From positions 1 to 64,000 of the forward strand of contig DXIH01000011.1 in the NCBI GenBank assembly GCA_019112965.1: a DNA stretch of 64,000 nucleotides. Reading direction: 5' to 3'. This document shows positions 9,483 through 18,657 of this stretch, piece by piece. The notes under the pieces were generated by a model. It was not told the origin of the DNA, made no database searches, and was given only the letters and a program-made list of their open reading frames with translations. The stretch's first letter is position 1, and every line of letters begins with the position of its first letter. A program made the translations under genes and the position numbers. The stretch comes from Candidatus Sphingomonas excrementigallinarum. Its GTDB lineage: Bacteria; Pseudomonadota; Alphaproteobacteria; Sphingomonadales; Sphingomonadaceae.

Positions 9483-10882
9483 TGCGTGATACCCTGCGAA
9501 GAAGAGGAGAAGCCGCCCCCAAGGGCGACGGCCAGCGCGATGCGCGCCTGGACGGCGTCGGCGGCGAGATTGGCGTCGGCCTGATCCGACTCCAGCTGGC
9601 GGATGTCGGGATCGATCAGGCCGAGTTGCGATTGCAGCCCGCTCGACACGCGAATGGCGTTCAGGCGGCGGGTTTCGGACAGGCCACGCGTCACCTCGGC
9701 CTGGCGGGCGCGTTCGGTGGCGATGGTGCGGCTGCGCGTGACGGCATCGGCCGCCTCACGGACGGCACCCACAACACGGTTGTTATAGTCGGCGGTCGCA
9801 AGGTCGAGCGCGGCGGTCGCGCCCGCCAGTCCGGCGCGCAGCCGTCCGCTGTCGAAGATCGGCAGATGGATCGCCGGACCCGCCGCGGCGGCTGCCGCAT
9901 CGGCGGTGAACAGATTGCCCAGCCCGACGGCCTGGAAACCGGCCAGTGCGGTCAGGTTGATATTGGGCAGGAACGCCTTGCGCGCAACCTCCTGCCCCTT
10001 GCTCGCGGCATCGATCCGGGCGAGCGCGGCGGCGATGTCCGGGCGCCGCGACAGCAGGTCGGCGGGCACGGTGGCGGGGATGGGCAAAGCGGCGTCGAAG
10101 ACCAGCTTCGTCGGCGCGATAGTCGCGGGATAGTCGAGGCCGCGACCGGCCAGCGCCGCCAGGGCATTGCGGGACAGCGCTGCTTGCGTCTCGGCCCGGG
10201 CCAATGCCACCCGCGCCTGGGCAAGCAGCGTCCGCGCGCCGGATGCGTCGATCTGGCTGGCCAGCTGGTGCCGGATCCGCGCCTGAACCAGCCCCAGCGA
10301 GCGGGTGCGGGTCGCGATGGTCTGGCGCGCGATCGCGGCCTGTCGCTCGGCGCGGGCCAGTTCGACATAGGTCTGCGCGACCGACCCGGCCAAGGCCAGC
10401 CGAGCGGCCGTCACGTCGAGCGCAGCGGCGCGCGTCGAGGCGCGGGCGGCCTCGATCGCGGCGGCCTGTCGCCCGAACAGGTCGATCGTCCAGTTCAGAT
10501 TGGCCTGCGCCTGCCCCAGCCACTGGGTCGTCCCCGCATAGGGCGGCGGGATGATGTACTTGCCCGACAGCCGGTTATACTGTTCCTGAGCGTCGAGCGA
10601 TACCGACGGGCCGTCATCGGCGCGGCGGGTGGCCAGCACCGACTCGGCCTGCCGCAACCGGGCCAGCGCGATGTCGAGCGAAGGGTTGCCCGCCAACGCG
10701 TCGCCGATGATCCGGTCGAGCTGTGGATCGCCCAGGCCCCGCCACCAGTCGGCGGCGATCAGCGGCGCCTGCGCCGTTCCCAGACCCAGCTTTTCAGGGG
10801 CGGTGGGGGTGATGGCGGGATGCGCCTGCGGCACCGAACAGCCCGCGAGCAGCAACCCGGTCAGACATGCGAAACGCTTCAT
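9479..10882 (-). CDS. Outer membrane efflux lipoprotein (NodT/OprM-type)
   Basis: 467-residue outer membrane factor. The ATG at 10882 starts MKRFACLTGLLLAGCS, a lipoprotein signal peptide with lipobox LAGC, so the mature protein should be lipidated. Two long coiled-coil repeats typical of TolC-like proteins follow, with the signature LFGRQAAAIEAARAS and LSRRPDIAAALARI. It is the exit duct for the EmrAB pump encoded directly downstream. The start overlaps the stop of the MarR gene (ATGA) and its own stop overlaps the emrA start, which fixes this start and supports a single operon. Confidence 0.92.
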   Translation of the reverse strand: MKRFACLTGLLLAGCSVPQAHPAITPTAPEKLGLGTAQAPLIAADWWRGLGDPQLDRIIGDALAGNPSLDIALARLRQAESVLATRRADDGPSVSLDAQEQYNRLSGKYIIPPPYAGTTQWLGQAQANLNWTIDLFGRQAAAIEAARASTRAAALDVTAARLALAGSVAQTYVELARAERQAAIARQTIATRTRSLGLVQARIRHQLASQIDASGARTLLAQARVALARAETQAALSRNALAALAGRGLDYPATIAPTKLVFDAALPIPATVPADLLSRRPDIAAALARIDAASKGQEVARKAFLPNINLTALAGFQAVGLGNLFTADAAAAAAGPAIHLPIFDSGRLRAGLAGATAALDLATADYNNRVVGAVREAADAVTRSRTIATERARQAEVTRGLSETRRLNAIRVSSGLQSQLGLIDPDIRQLESDQADANLAADAVQARIALAVALGGGFSSSSQGITQ

Positions 10883-11331
10883 GCCACCGTCTCCAGCTTG
10901 TTGCGCAGGCGAAGCAAATCGCCGACGAACCGTTCGATCTCCTGCGGCGACCAGTCGGCCAGCCACTCGTTCCACTGGGCGAACACCTTGGCCTTGCAGC
11001 GATCGGAAATGGCATGGCCCGCTTCGGTCAGCGACAGGCGGACGACCCGGCGATCCTCGGTGCAGCGGCAGCGCTCGATCAGGCCACGCTCCTCCAGCAT
11101 ATCGACGATGCGGGTCGTGGCGCCCGTGTCGTGGCACAGGTGGCGGGCGAGTTCGGCCGCGGTGCCGCCGACGCCATATTGCAACGCCATCAGCGCGCTC
11201 CACTGGACATGGGTGACTTCCTCATCGGCGAAGACCGGCTCCAGGCCGATCCGGGCAAGCTGGAATACGCGCTTGGTGAGATAGCCGACCGAGCGTTCGG
11301 GATCGAAAGGGTCTGGGTTGTCGGACGTCAT
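10879..11331 (-). CDS. MarR-family transcriptional regulator of the efflux operon
   Basis: Winged helix-turn-helix regulator of 150 residues from the ATG at 11331; a longer in-frame start at 11406 would add a poorly conserved His/Cys-rich stretch. The fold is clear: VQWSALMALQYGVGGTAAELARHL (helices 2-3), TGATTRIVDMLEERGLIER (recognition helix) and the wing CTEDRRVVRLSLTEAG with the conserved D-R-R. As first gene of the operon with ATGA coupling to the pump genes, it most likely represses its own promoter and is released by a pump substrate. Four cysteines (one in LARHLCHD, CRC, DRC) could allow redox or metal sensing, which is inference. Confidence 0.9.
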   Translation of the reverse strand: MTSDNPDPFDPERSVGYLTKRVFQLARIGLEPVFADEEVTHVQWSALMALQYGVGGTAAELARHLCHDTGATTRIVDMLEERGLIERCRCTEDRRVVRLSLTEAGHAISDRCKAKVFAQWNEWLADWSPQEIERFVGDLLRLRNKLETVA

Positions 11332-11416
11332 GTCGCTGCCATGGCAATGGTTGCCTGGGCAGTCAATTCTCGTTGCGATCATGACACGAATTTCATGCGT
11401 CATCATCGGTGACGAA

Positions 11417-11446
11417 AATGCAATTGGTTGTCACTATCGTTGCATT
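11417..11446. promoter_or_regulatory. Candidate operator upstream of the MarR/efflux operon
   Basis: Perfect inverted repeat AATGCAA / TTGCATT with a 16-base spacer, about 90 bases upstream of the MarR start in a relatively AT-rich stretch that should hold the promoter. The position suits an autoregulated MarR operon, but binding is inferred only. Confidence 0.35.
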
Positions 11447-11500
11447 GATGGCCATGCGAAAGCACTCCGGGCCGTGCTCGGGCGTATCAGTGGAGGAACA

Positions 11501-11835
11501 ATGACGCCCAGCTTCCGCGCGCCGCAGGTCGCCGATACGCCCCGGTTGCAGCAGGCCGATACCCGCGACCGGAAGCTGGGCGGCCAGTTCCGTTATCAGT
11601 GCCGGATCAGCACCAATAGCGGTGCCGTCACCGCCGTAGGCGAGGCCATCCCGGTGGTGCAGGACGCCTTTGCCACGTTCGACCTGTTGGGCAGCCTGCG
11701 CGTGGTCGACCATGTCCGCGCCAGCGTGAACCTGCGCAACGTGACGAACGCCAAATATCGGGGTACGCTGAAATACCGGCAGGCCTTCTCGCTGCCCCGC
11801 GCAGCATCATGGCGACGCTGCGCTTCGATTATTGA
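11501..11835 (+). pseudogene. Decayed 3' end of a TonB-dependent siderophore-type receptor
   Basis: Only the last barrel strands of a TonB-dependent receptor remain. From about 11565 one frame reads LGGQFRYQCRISTNSGAV, then FDLLGSLRVVDHVRASVNLR and NVTNAKYRGTLKYRQAFS, a typical receptor C terminus. Near base 11795 the expected ending switches frame: the +1 frame gives APRSIMATLRFDY and a stop at 11835. One base has therefore been lost. No signal peptide, plug or TonB box lies upstream; the 5' part was replaced by the MarR promoter region. The efflux operon junction thus appears to be a deletion scar. Confidence 0.8.
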
Positions 11836-11844
11836 TCGAGGCAT

Positions 11845-11961
11845 ATTCCTCCCCTGTAAGGGGAGGGGGACCATGCGAAGCATGGTGGAGGGGTGTCCCC
11901 GCTGACCGTGACACCCCTCCGTCAGTTCCGCAGACTGCCGCCTCCCCTCAAAGGGGAGGAA
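11845..11961. repeat. Intergenic palindromic repeat, family A copy 2
   Basis: Same architecture as the copy at 6617: ATTCCTCCCCTGTAAGGGG at the left and the inverse at the right, with the inner GGAGGGGTGT / ACACCCCTCC arms. It lies between the decayed receptor stop and the GH9 stop codon, 7 bases from the latter. Confidence 0.9.
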
Positions 11962-11968
11962 ATAAGGA

Positions 11969-14482
11969 TCAGTGGCTCTCCTTCGTCGCCTCGATCGCGG
12001 CATTCGCGGCCAGGATATAGGCCGAGGTCGTCGCGACCGTATATTCATTCTCGAACCACAGAAACGGCCAGTCGGTCTTCAACTCGGGGAAGTCCGGCTT
12101 CACGATCAGAATGCCCGGCACCAGCCCGCCGGGGATGAAGCCGTAATCGGCGCGGTTGTGGCCATAGCCGATCAGCTTGGACGCGGTGCCCACCGTCGAG
12201 ACCAGCGAAAGATTGTTCGCCGGATGCCGTCCCAGCACATAGTCGATCGCGTTCAGCGTGTAGTCGGTGCCGATGATCTCCGGGAACGCCTTGTGCATCA
12301 GGAAGGCGGTCGATCCGAACTCGACGACCTGATGCGAACCGGCCCAGTTGCCCTCGCTGATCGGCACGCCGAAGGGGTTTTTGGCGGCCTCCGCATCCAT
12401 CTTCACCTTGGCCTGCCGGACGAGCGGGACCAGCGCGGCGCGGTATTGGGCGTCCATGAACGGAATGGCGCGCACCGCTGGCGCGCGGACCCAGGTGAAG
12501 TTCTTCGCGATGACGGGCATCAGCGCGCGCAGGCGATCGGCATAGACGCGCTCGCCCTTGCTGGTGATGAGCATCTCGACGGTCGCACCGACATTGGCGC
12601 CGTCCGCCGACCAGGGCGTACCGGAGTCGTCGCGGCCGTCGCCCGACTTGATCGGCCCTTTCTGATAGCGTCCCCACAGGACCTCGGCGGCGTCCCAGGC
12701 CTCGGCCGCCATGGCCGGATCGCTGTCCGCCAGCGCGCGCGATGCCGCCGCGAGTGCACCCGCCACCGCCAGATTGTTGGCGGGCAGATCGGTGGTGAAG
12801 GCCCAGCGATCGTCCTGCGCGCCGGACGATCCGCCCTTGCGCTCATTGGCGCCAAGCGAGGCGTCATAGGTCAGATTGTCGGTCTGCGATCCCGCATCGC
12901 CCAGATGGGCATATTGGCGCTGCATTGGATCGATGATGCCGACGATCGCATGGCCGAACACCTTATACTGGGCGAGCAACTGCAGGACGCCGTGGCGGAT
13001 TTGCTGCACCGCGTCCTGCTTGCCATCGGGCTTGCGGATTTCGACCGCGCGGGCGGCCTCGTCCACGCTCGTCTCGTCCCAATCGAGGCCATAGAGTTCG
13101 CGACCCCATGCGAGATCGCGGACCACCTGCGCATTTTGTGGTGTCTGGATGTCATAGTCGCCCGCATCCTGAAACCCGCCGACATTCAGGCCGGGGATAT
13201 GCTCGCCGGGCTTAAACGGCGAGTCGAGGTTCGGGCCCATCTTGTAACCATCGAAATGGACATGGTTGGGCGGGGCCTGGCGCGCGTCGTCGAGGTGGGA
13301 GGGCGCGGACCAGACGCGGTACTGCTCGCGAATGCCGACATGATCCATCTGCTCGGCGATGAAGGTGTCGAGCGAGGTCTGCCAGATGTGGTCATAGGCG
13401 TCGGCGGCGATACGGAATGGGTTGGTGACCTGGCCGCCATAGGCGATCGCATAGATGCCCGGCTCGCGGACCTGCGAGAAGTCGAACGCGGCATAATTAT
13501 ACCGCATCCAGCGCCCCCGCGGAATGACGGCGCTGCGCAACACCGACTGGCGCGTGCCGTCGGCGGCAAGCCGGACCAGTTCCGCCTCGCCCGGCGCGGT
13601 GCCGTGCGGATCGGTTTCAATCAGCGCGACCTTCGACCGGCCTGGCGTATAGCCCGCCTGGTTGAACGAGACGACCGGCGGGCGTACCCAGTCCTTCACG
13701 ACATTGGGGCGGACATGCCAGACGACGGCATTCTCCTTGGCCCCGGCCGCGATCAGCGAGCGGACGACGAACCAGCCATTCTGCGCCCGGTTGCGCGCGT
13801 CATATAGCGCCAGGCCGCCCGCATCCGAGGTGATCGTCACGCGGGTCAGCGGGTCTTCCGGTGACAGGGTGATCGACTTGCCACCCGAAGCCAGCGGCAT
13901 GGGGTCGCCCGATCCGTCCTTGGCCATCGGGCCGGTGGGATGGCGCGGGAACAGGCCCGGCGCGGTATCCATCAGATAGGTCTTGCCGAAATAGCGCGTC
14001 GGCAGGAAATCGAGGTTGAACCCCGCCTTGCCGACAAGCGCGGGAGGCAGCGGCTGGTCGAGGTCGACCGCGATGCGAAAGCCGTCTCTCTCCGCCGTTA
14101 CCTTTACCCGATAGGCGAGCTTCTGGTCCTTATAGGCGGATCGGACGATGATCTGATTGGGCTGGCTCCCGCGCGTCCGGCTGAGAAAGGCGGGGACGGG
14201 GTCCCATTGCTCGGGCGTGGGATTGAGCCGTACCGCACCGTCGGTGGCGATCCGTTCCCCATGCAGGACGATCTGAATCCCGGCATTCTTTTCGTCGAAG
14301 AAGATCGGGCTGAACTGGTTCTGGTCGACCATCACGGTCAGGCCCTGCCGCTCCAGCGTCTCGGCGGGCGTGACGGCCAGCGCGGATGCCGAGCCTTGCG
14401 CTCCCGTTTGCAACGGGGCGGCCATGGCCGATGTCATGATGCTTGCCGACGCCAGCAAGGCGGCACCCATTCCTATCCGCAT
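11969..14482 (-). CDS. Glycoside hydrolase family 9-type enzyme with N-terminal Ig-like domain
   Basis: Secreted 837-residue protein. It has a signal peptide (MRIGMGAALLASASIMTSAMA), an N-terminal region of about 250 residues of unclear nature, a cellulase-type Ig-like domain starting PPVVSFNQAGYTPGRSKVAL (about residue 268), and an (alpha/alpha)6 GH9 catalytic domain. Catalytic motifs are recognisable: GGFQDAGDYD near residue 440 (the DAGD base) and ENEYTV near residue 813 (general acid). HPANNLSLVSTVG replaces the usual NPxxxSYVTG block. It should hydrolyse a beta-linked glucan or related polymer in the periplasm or outside. The start at 14482 has AGGAGAGG just upstream. A perfect LacI-type palindrome lies 17 bases before the start. 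Confidence 0.83.
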   Translation of the reverse strand: MRIGMGAALLASASIMTSAMAAPLQTGAQGSASALAVTPAETLERQGLTVMVDQNQFSPIFFDEKNAGIQIVLHGERIATDGAVRLNPTPEQWDPVPAFLSRTRGSQPNQIIVRSAYKDQKLAYRVKVTAERDGFRIAVDLDQPLPPALVGKAGFNLDFLPTRYFGKTYLMDTAPGLFPRHPTGPMAKDGSGDPMPLASGGKSITLSPEDPLTRVTITSDAGGLALYDARNRAQNGWFVVRSLIAAGAKENAVVWHVRPNVVKDWVRPPVVSFNQAGYTPGRSKVALIETDPHGTAPGEAELVRLAADGTRQSVLRSAVIPRGRWMRYNYAAFDFSQVREPGIYAIAYGGQVTNPFRIAADAYDHIWQTSLDTFIAEQMDHVGIREQYRVWSAPSHLDDARQAPPNHVHFDGYKMGPNLDSPFKPGEHIPGLNVGGFQDAGDYDIQTPQNAQVVRDLAWGRELYGLDWDETSVDEAARAVEIRKPDGKQDAVQQIRHGVLQLLAQYKVFGHAIVGIIDPMQRQYAHLGDAGSQTDNLTYDASLGANERKGGSSGAQDDRWAFTTDLPANNLAVAGALAAASRALADSDPAMAAEAWDAAEVLWGRYQKGPIKSGDGRDDSGTPWSADGANVGATVEMLITSKGERVYADRLRALMPVIAKNFTWVRAPAVRAIPFMDAQYRAALVPLVRQAKVKMDAEAAKNPFGVPISEGNWAGSHQVVEFGSTAFLMHKAFPEIIGTDYTLNAIDYVLGRHPANNLSLVSTVGTASKLIGYGHNRADYGFIPGGLVPGILIVKPDFPELKTDWPFLWFENEYTVATTSAYILAANAAIEATKESH

Positions 14483-14498
14483 AACCTCTCCTGCTATA

Positions 14499-14510
14499 GA
14501 TAGCGCTATC
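14499..14510. promoter_or_regulatory. LacI-family-type operator upstream of the GH9 gene
   Basis: Perfect 12-bp palindrome GATAGCGCTATC with the central CG typical of LacI/GalR operators. It lies 17 bases upstream of the GH9 start, overlapping the leader, a position suited to repression. No LacI gene is adjacent, so the regulator would act in trans. Confidence 0.6.
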
Positions 14511-14918
14511 ATTTTTGGCGGTGGACAGGGCGGGCAATGGTCAGGCCGACGTCCATGTCCGAAACGCGGGGCGAAGCGTTTGCCGCTCTCACCTTGCGCG
14601 CAATCTGTGCCAGGCTTCGATATTAAACAACGAAAAAATCGTGATTAAATGTGTGGCATGTTTTGAAGGCGGGTCAAGCGCTGCAAGCCGACAGCTCCTT
14701 GGCTCTCACCAACGGCTCGATTTTGTAACGCTCACATAAAGGCCCAGTGTTACAAAAAGGCTGCCTGGTTAGCGCTTGTTTATGGGTCTTGTAGCGCGGC
14801 TGGGCCGGGCCTAGCTCGTCCGCCGCCTGCTTGATAAACTGGACGTTGGGCTGACCGATTGAGATCCGTCGCCAGCGAGGCACGATAGGCGGCCCGATCC
14901 CAGACCGGATCCGATCGA
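14511..14918. other. Intergenic region between the GH9 gene and the antiporter gene
   Basis: About 400 bases without a supported gene, partly AT-rich around 14615-14660. It should hold the GH9 promoter. It also contains a perfect 9-bp inverted repeat (TTTTGTAAC / GTTACAAAA) at 14721-14757. A reverse-strand open stretch downstream of the antiporter stop shows no recognisable family. Confidence 0.6.
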
Positions 14919-16280
14919 TCAGACTTTGACCCCGTTCAGGGTTTCCATCTCGCCCAACACCCGGGCCTTGCGGCCATAGACATATTCGAACAGCGGGCTG
15001 GCCATCATGGTGGTGACGATCGCCATCAGGACCAGCATCGAGAAGAGGGTGGGGCCGATGATTCCCTTTTGCAGCCCGATGTTGATGATGATAAGTTCCA
15101 TCAGCCCGCGCGAGTTCATCAGCGCGCCGATCCCCATCGCGGTGCGGTTGTCCTCGCCGCAGGCCCGTGCCGCCAGATAGCAGGCGCCGAATTTGGCGGC
15201 GATCGATACGGCCAGGATGCCCAGCGCGATCAGCAGCAGCGAGACCGAATTGACCATGTCCATCCGCGTGTTCAGCCCTGAATAGGTGAAGAACATCGGC
15301 AGCAGCAGGACGACCGCTAGCGGCTCGACCTTCTTCTTCAATTCGGTGACGAACAGGCCGCGCGGCATGAACACGCCCAGGATGAAGCCGCCGAAAATGC
15401 CGTGCACGCCGATCGCATCCATGATGAAGGCCGACACGCAAAAGGCCATCAGCGTGATCGCCAGCACCGTCGTGCTCATCTCGCCCTTCGCTTCGACCGC
15501 ACGGCCTAGCGGCGCCAGCAGTCGACGGGCGAACAGGATCAGGAAGCCGACATAGAGGAACGCCCCCCCGATCGCGAGGATGGCCACCCCGCTACCCCCG
15601 CCGAAGGTCGCCAGCACGATCGCCAGCACGCACCATGATGCGGCGTCGTCAAACGCTCCTGCTGCCAGCGACAGCGTGCCGAGCGGGCTGTCCGCCAGTC
15701 CCCGCTCGTTGATGATCCGGGCGAGCATCGGAAAGGCGGTCAGGGCGATGCAGGCGCCCATGAACAGCGTCGCATTGGCCTGGCTGATCCCGGCGGTGAA
15801 CAGGCCGGGCACCTGCAATAGAAAGGGCGTGATCGCCGCCGCGATCAGGAACGGCGCGATGACGCCCGACGCCGACACCGCCATGGCGCTGCGCGCCTTC
15901 GACCGGAAGTGATCGATGCGCAGCGTCAGGCCGACCAGAAACATGTAGAGCGCCACGCCGAGCTGCGATCCGGCATAGAGGACGTTGCGGGTTTCCTTGG
16001 GAAAGATCGCGGCCTGCAGATCCGGAAAGAACAGGCCAAGCAGCGATGGCCCCAGCAGAACCCCGGCGATCATCTCGCCCACCACCGGCGGCTGGGCCAG
16101 GAAGCGCTGCCCCGCCCAGCTGACGATGCGGCATGCGAACAGGATCACCGCCAGCTGCAGGAAGAAGTGGATGCTGTAGTCGCCCGGCACATAGGTCGCG
16201 GCGGCTCCGGTACTTGCCGGGCCATGGGGCGCCAGGATGCCGGTGAAGGTCGTCCAGAAACTGTCGATCGCGTCGTTCAT
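14919..16280 (-). CDS. Cation:proton antiporter, CPA2 family
   Basis: Inner-membrane Na+/H+ or K+/H+ exchanger of 453 residues with about 12 hydrophobic segments. It begins with a soluble N terminus, then the helix-1/2 block PPVVGEMIAGVLLGPSLLG typical of CPA2 exchangers. The ion-binding double aspartate FDDAASW is present near the middle, and NSRGLMELIIINIGL, the conserved CPA2 motif, lies late in the protein. There is no C-terminal TrkA-N domain as in KefB/C, so it is a short antiporter. It stands alone on the reverse strand. Ion specificity cannot be told from the motifs. Confidence 0.88.
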   Translation of the reverse strand: MNDAIDSFWTTFTGILAPHGPASTGAAATYVPGDYSIHFFLQLAVILFACRIVSWAGQRFLAQPPVVGEMIAGVLLGPSLLGLFFPDLQAAIFPKETRNVLYAGSQLGVALYMFLVGLTLRIDHFRSKARSAMAVSASGVIAPFLIAAAITPFLLQVPGLFTAGISQANATLFMGACIALTAFPMLARIINERGLADSPLGTLSLAAGAFDDAASWCVLAIVLATFGGGSGVAILAIGGAFLYVGFLILFARRLLAPLGRAVEAKGEMSTTVLAITLMAFCVSAFIMDAIGVHGIFGGFILGVFMPRGLFVTELKKKVEPLAVVLLLPMFFTYSGLNTRMDMVNSVSLLLIALGILAVSIAAKFGACYLAARACGEDNRTAMGIGALMNSRGLMELIIINIGLQKGIIGPTLFSMLVLMAIVTTMMASPLFEYVYGRKARVLGEMETLNGVKV

Positions 16281-16395
16281 CCGCGCCTATCCCCCCATGC
16301 CCGGCCGCTTCGATCCGGCCAGTGCGGTATTGCCCTATATTGCAACGGGATCGGGGGGAAGTCCGATGGATTGACGGTGCCTGTCGCCAATCTCG

Positions 16396-16426
16396 CCCCG
16401 GCCGCGACGTCATGTCGCGGCCGGGG
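16396..16426 (-). terminator. Strong hairpin downstream of paoC
   Basis: Perfect 13-bp GC-rich stem (CCCCGGCCGCGAC / GTCGCGGCCGGGG) with a 5-base loop, 20 bases beyond the paoC stop on the reverse strand. It lacks a T run on either strand, so it may stabilise the 3' end or assist Rho rather than terminate alone. Confidence 0.45.
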
Positions 16427-16446
16427 CCGGGCGCATGAAATACCGC

Positions 16447-18657
16447 TCAGGCGATAGTGGGCAGCCGGTCGAGATGCTTTTCCAGCGTCAGCGGATAGTC
16501 ACGAATACGGACACCCGTCGCATTATAGACCGCGTTGGCCACCGCAGCGCCGACGCCGCACAGGCCCAGTTCACCGACGCCCTTGGCCTTCATCGGATTG
16601 GCCTTGTCATCGGCTTCCTCCAGAAAGACGACCTCCTGATGCGGAATGTCGGCATGAACCGGCACTTCATAGCCCGCCAGGTCGTGGTTGACGAAGAAGC
16701 CGAACCGTTTGTCGACCGCCAGTTCCTCCATCAGCGCCGAGCCGACGCCCATGGTCATCGCGCCGATCATCTGGCTGCGCGCCGCCTTGGGGTTGAGGAT
16801 ACGCCCGGCCGCGCAGACCGCGAGCATCCGGCGAAGCCGCGTGACGCCGGTATAGGCATCGACCCCGACCTCGACGAAATGCGCACCGAAGGTCGACAGC
16901 TGATAGGTCTTGTCGAGAGTGCCGAACTCGATCCGGTCCTCGGCGGTCAGCGGTCCCGCTGAGGCCGCATCGCGAAGGGCGACCGATCGGTTGCCGCCCG
17001 TCACCTGACCATCGGCGAAGTTCAACTCGGCCGAGTTGAAGCCCAGCCGCTGGGCCACCGCCTCACGCAGCTTGACGCAGGCCGCATAGACGCCCGCCGT
17101 CGCATTGGCCGCGCCGAACTGGCCGCCCGAACCCGCTGACACCGGATAGTCGCTGTCGCCCAGCCGGACGTCGACCGCGCTCATCGGCACGCCCATCATC
17201 TCGGCGGCGGTCTGGGCGATGATCGTATAGCTGCCGGTGCCGATATCGGTCATGTCGGTCTCGACCACGACCCGGCCGTCCTTGTTCAGCGTGACCCGCG
17301 CGCCCGACTTCATGTTCATGTGGTTGCGGAAAGCGGCGGCGACGCCCATACCGACCAGCCAGCGGCCGTCGCGGGTCTGGGCAGGCTTGGCATTGCGTTG
17401 GTTCCAGCCGAAACGTTGCGCCCCCTCCTCCAGGCAGCGGACGAGCTGGCGCTGCGAGAATTGGCGGTCGGGCTTTTCGGGATCGACCTGGGTGTCGTTC
17501 TTCACGCGGAAGGCGACCGGGTCCATGCCCAGTTTCTCCGCCATCTCGTCCATCGCGATTTCCAGCGCCATCATACCGGGCGCCTCGCCCGGCGCGCGCA
17601 TCGCGTTGCCCTCCGGCAGGTTCAGGACGGCAAGGCGCATCGAGGTCAGGCGGTTGGGACCGGCATAGAGCAGCTTGGTCTGGTTGACCGCCGTCTCGGG
17701 TCCGCCGCCGGGCTGGTCGCCCGATCCGCTTTCATGCGCGATCGCCTGGATCGCGCCGTCCTTGGTCGCGCCGATACGGATGCGCTGGCTCGTCGCCGGA
17801 CGATGGGTCGAGTTGTTCGCCATCAGCGGCCGCTGCATCGCGACCTTGACCGGCCGCCCGACCGCCTTCGCGCCCAGCGCCGCCATCACGGCATCGGCGC
17901 GCAGGAACAGCTTCCCGCCGAAACCGCCGCCGACATAAGGCGAGACCAGGCGTACCTTCTCCTTCGGCATGCCCAACGTCTTGGCGAGGTCGCCGCGCCC
18001 CCAGGCGATCATCTGGTTCGACGTCCAGACGGTCAGTTCATCACCCTTCCAGATCGCGATCGAGGCGAAGGGTTCCATCATCGCATGGCTGTGATCGGGG
18101 GTGGTATAGGTCGCATCAAGCTGCACCGGCGCGGCGCTGAAGGCGCTCTCGAACGAGCCCGTCCGGTCTTCCTTGCCCGGCTTGCCCTCTTCACCGCCGG
18201 TCAGCGGCGCGGTCTTCAACGCCTCGTCCAGATCGAATTGGCCTTTGGCGCGCTCATAGTCGATCTGCACCAGCCCGGCGGCGGCGCGTGCCTGCTCGAA
18301 CGTCTCGGCGACGACGATGGCGATCGCCTGGTGATAATGGTCGATCTCCGGCCCGCCGAGCAGCTTGACCGTGTTGAAATTGCCCTTGTTCAACTTGCCT
18401 GCCTCGGCGGCGGTGACGATGCCTAGCACGCCCGGCGCACCGCGCGCATCGTCGAGGTTCATCGATCGAATGCGCCCCTTGGCAATGGCGGCCCCGATGA
18501 TCCAGCCATAGGCGGCATCTGGGGCCTCGGCATGGCGTTCATAGGCATAGGGCGCGGTGCCGGTCGTCTTTCGCGGGCCGTCGATCCGGTCCTGCGGTCG
18601 GCCGACCACGGTCATGCGGTCGATGGGGTTGGTACCGGCTGGCTCGGTGAATTTCAT
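16447..18657 (-). CDS. paoC: Aldehyde oxidoreductase, molybdenum-binding subunit (PaoC-type)
   Basis: Large subunit of a periplasmic PaoABC-type aldehyde oxidoreductase, which oxidises aldehydes to carboxylic acids at a molybdenum cytosine dinucleotide cofactor. It has 736 residues, close to E. coli PaoC. The cofactor-binding block [16 protein letters not shown] and the active-site glutamate in KGVGELG (Glu696) are present, and the C terminus [19 protein letters not shown] matches PaoC closely. The start overlaps the paoB stop (ATGA). The subunit has no signal peptide and should be exported with PaoA. A PaoD/XdhC-type cofactor chaperone is not in the window and must be supplied from elsewhere. 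Confidence 0.93.
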   Translation of the reverse strand: MKFTEPAGTNPIDRMTVVGRPQDRIDGPRKTTGTAPYAYERHAEAPDAAYGWIIGAAIAKGRIRSMNLDDARGAPGVLGIVTAAEAGKLNKGNFNTVKLLGGPEIDHYHQAIAIVVAETFEQARAAAGLVQIDYERAKGQFDLDEALKTAPLTGGEEGKPGKEDRTGSFESAFSAAPVQLDATYTTPDHSHAMMEPFASIAIWKGDELTVWTSNQMIAWGRGDLAKTLGMPKEKVRLVSPYVGGGFGGKLFLRADAVMAALGAKAVGRPVKVAMQRPLMANNSTHRPATSQRIRIGATKDGAIQAIAHESGSGDQPGGGPETAVNQTKLLYAGPNRLTSMRLAVLNLPEGNAMRAPGEAPGMMALEIAMDEMAEKLGMDPVAFRVKNDTQVDPEKPDRQFSQRQLVRCLEEGAQRFGWNQRNAKPAQTRDGRWLVGMGVAAAFRNHMNMKSGARVTLNKDGRVVVETDMTDIGTGSYTIIAQTAAEMMGVPMSAVDVRLGDSDYPVSAGSGGQFGAANATAGVYAACVKLREAVAQRLGFNSAELNFADGQVTGGNRSVALRDAASAGPLTAEDRIEFGTLDKTYQLSTFGAHFVEVGVDAYTGVTRLRRMLAVCAAGRILNPKAARSQMIGAMTMGVGSALMEELAVDKRFGFFVNHDLAGYEVPVHADIPHQEVVFLEEADDKANPMKAKGVGELGLCGVGAAVANAVYNATGVRIRDYPLTLEKHLDRLPTIA

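Noticed and set aside
9482..11284. 600-codon forward ORF
   Set aside because: Antisense to the outer membrane efflux and MarR genes, which are coupled by ATGA overlaps.
14674..14918. Possible gene fragment downstream of the antiporter on the reverse strand
   Set aside because: Open for about 80 codons but shares no recognisable motif and lacks a start.
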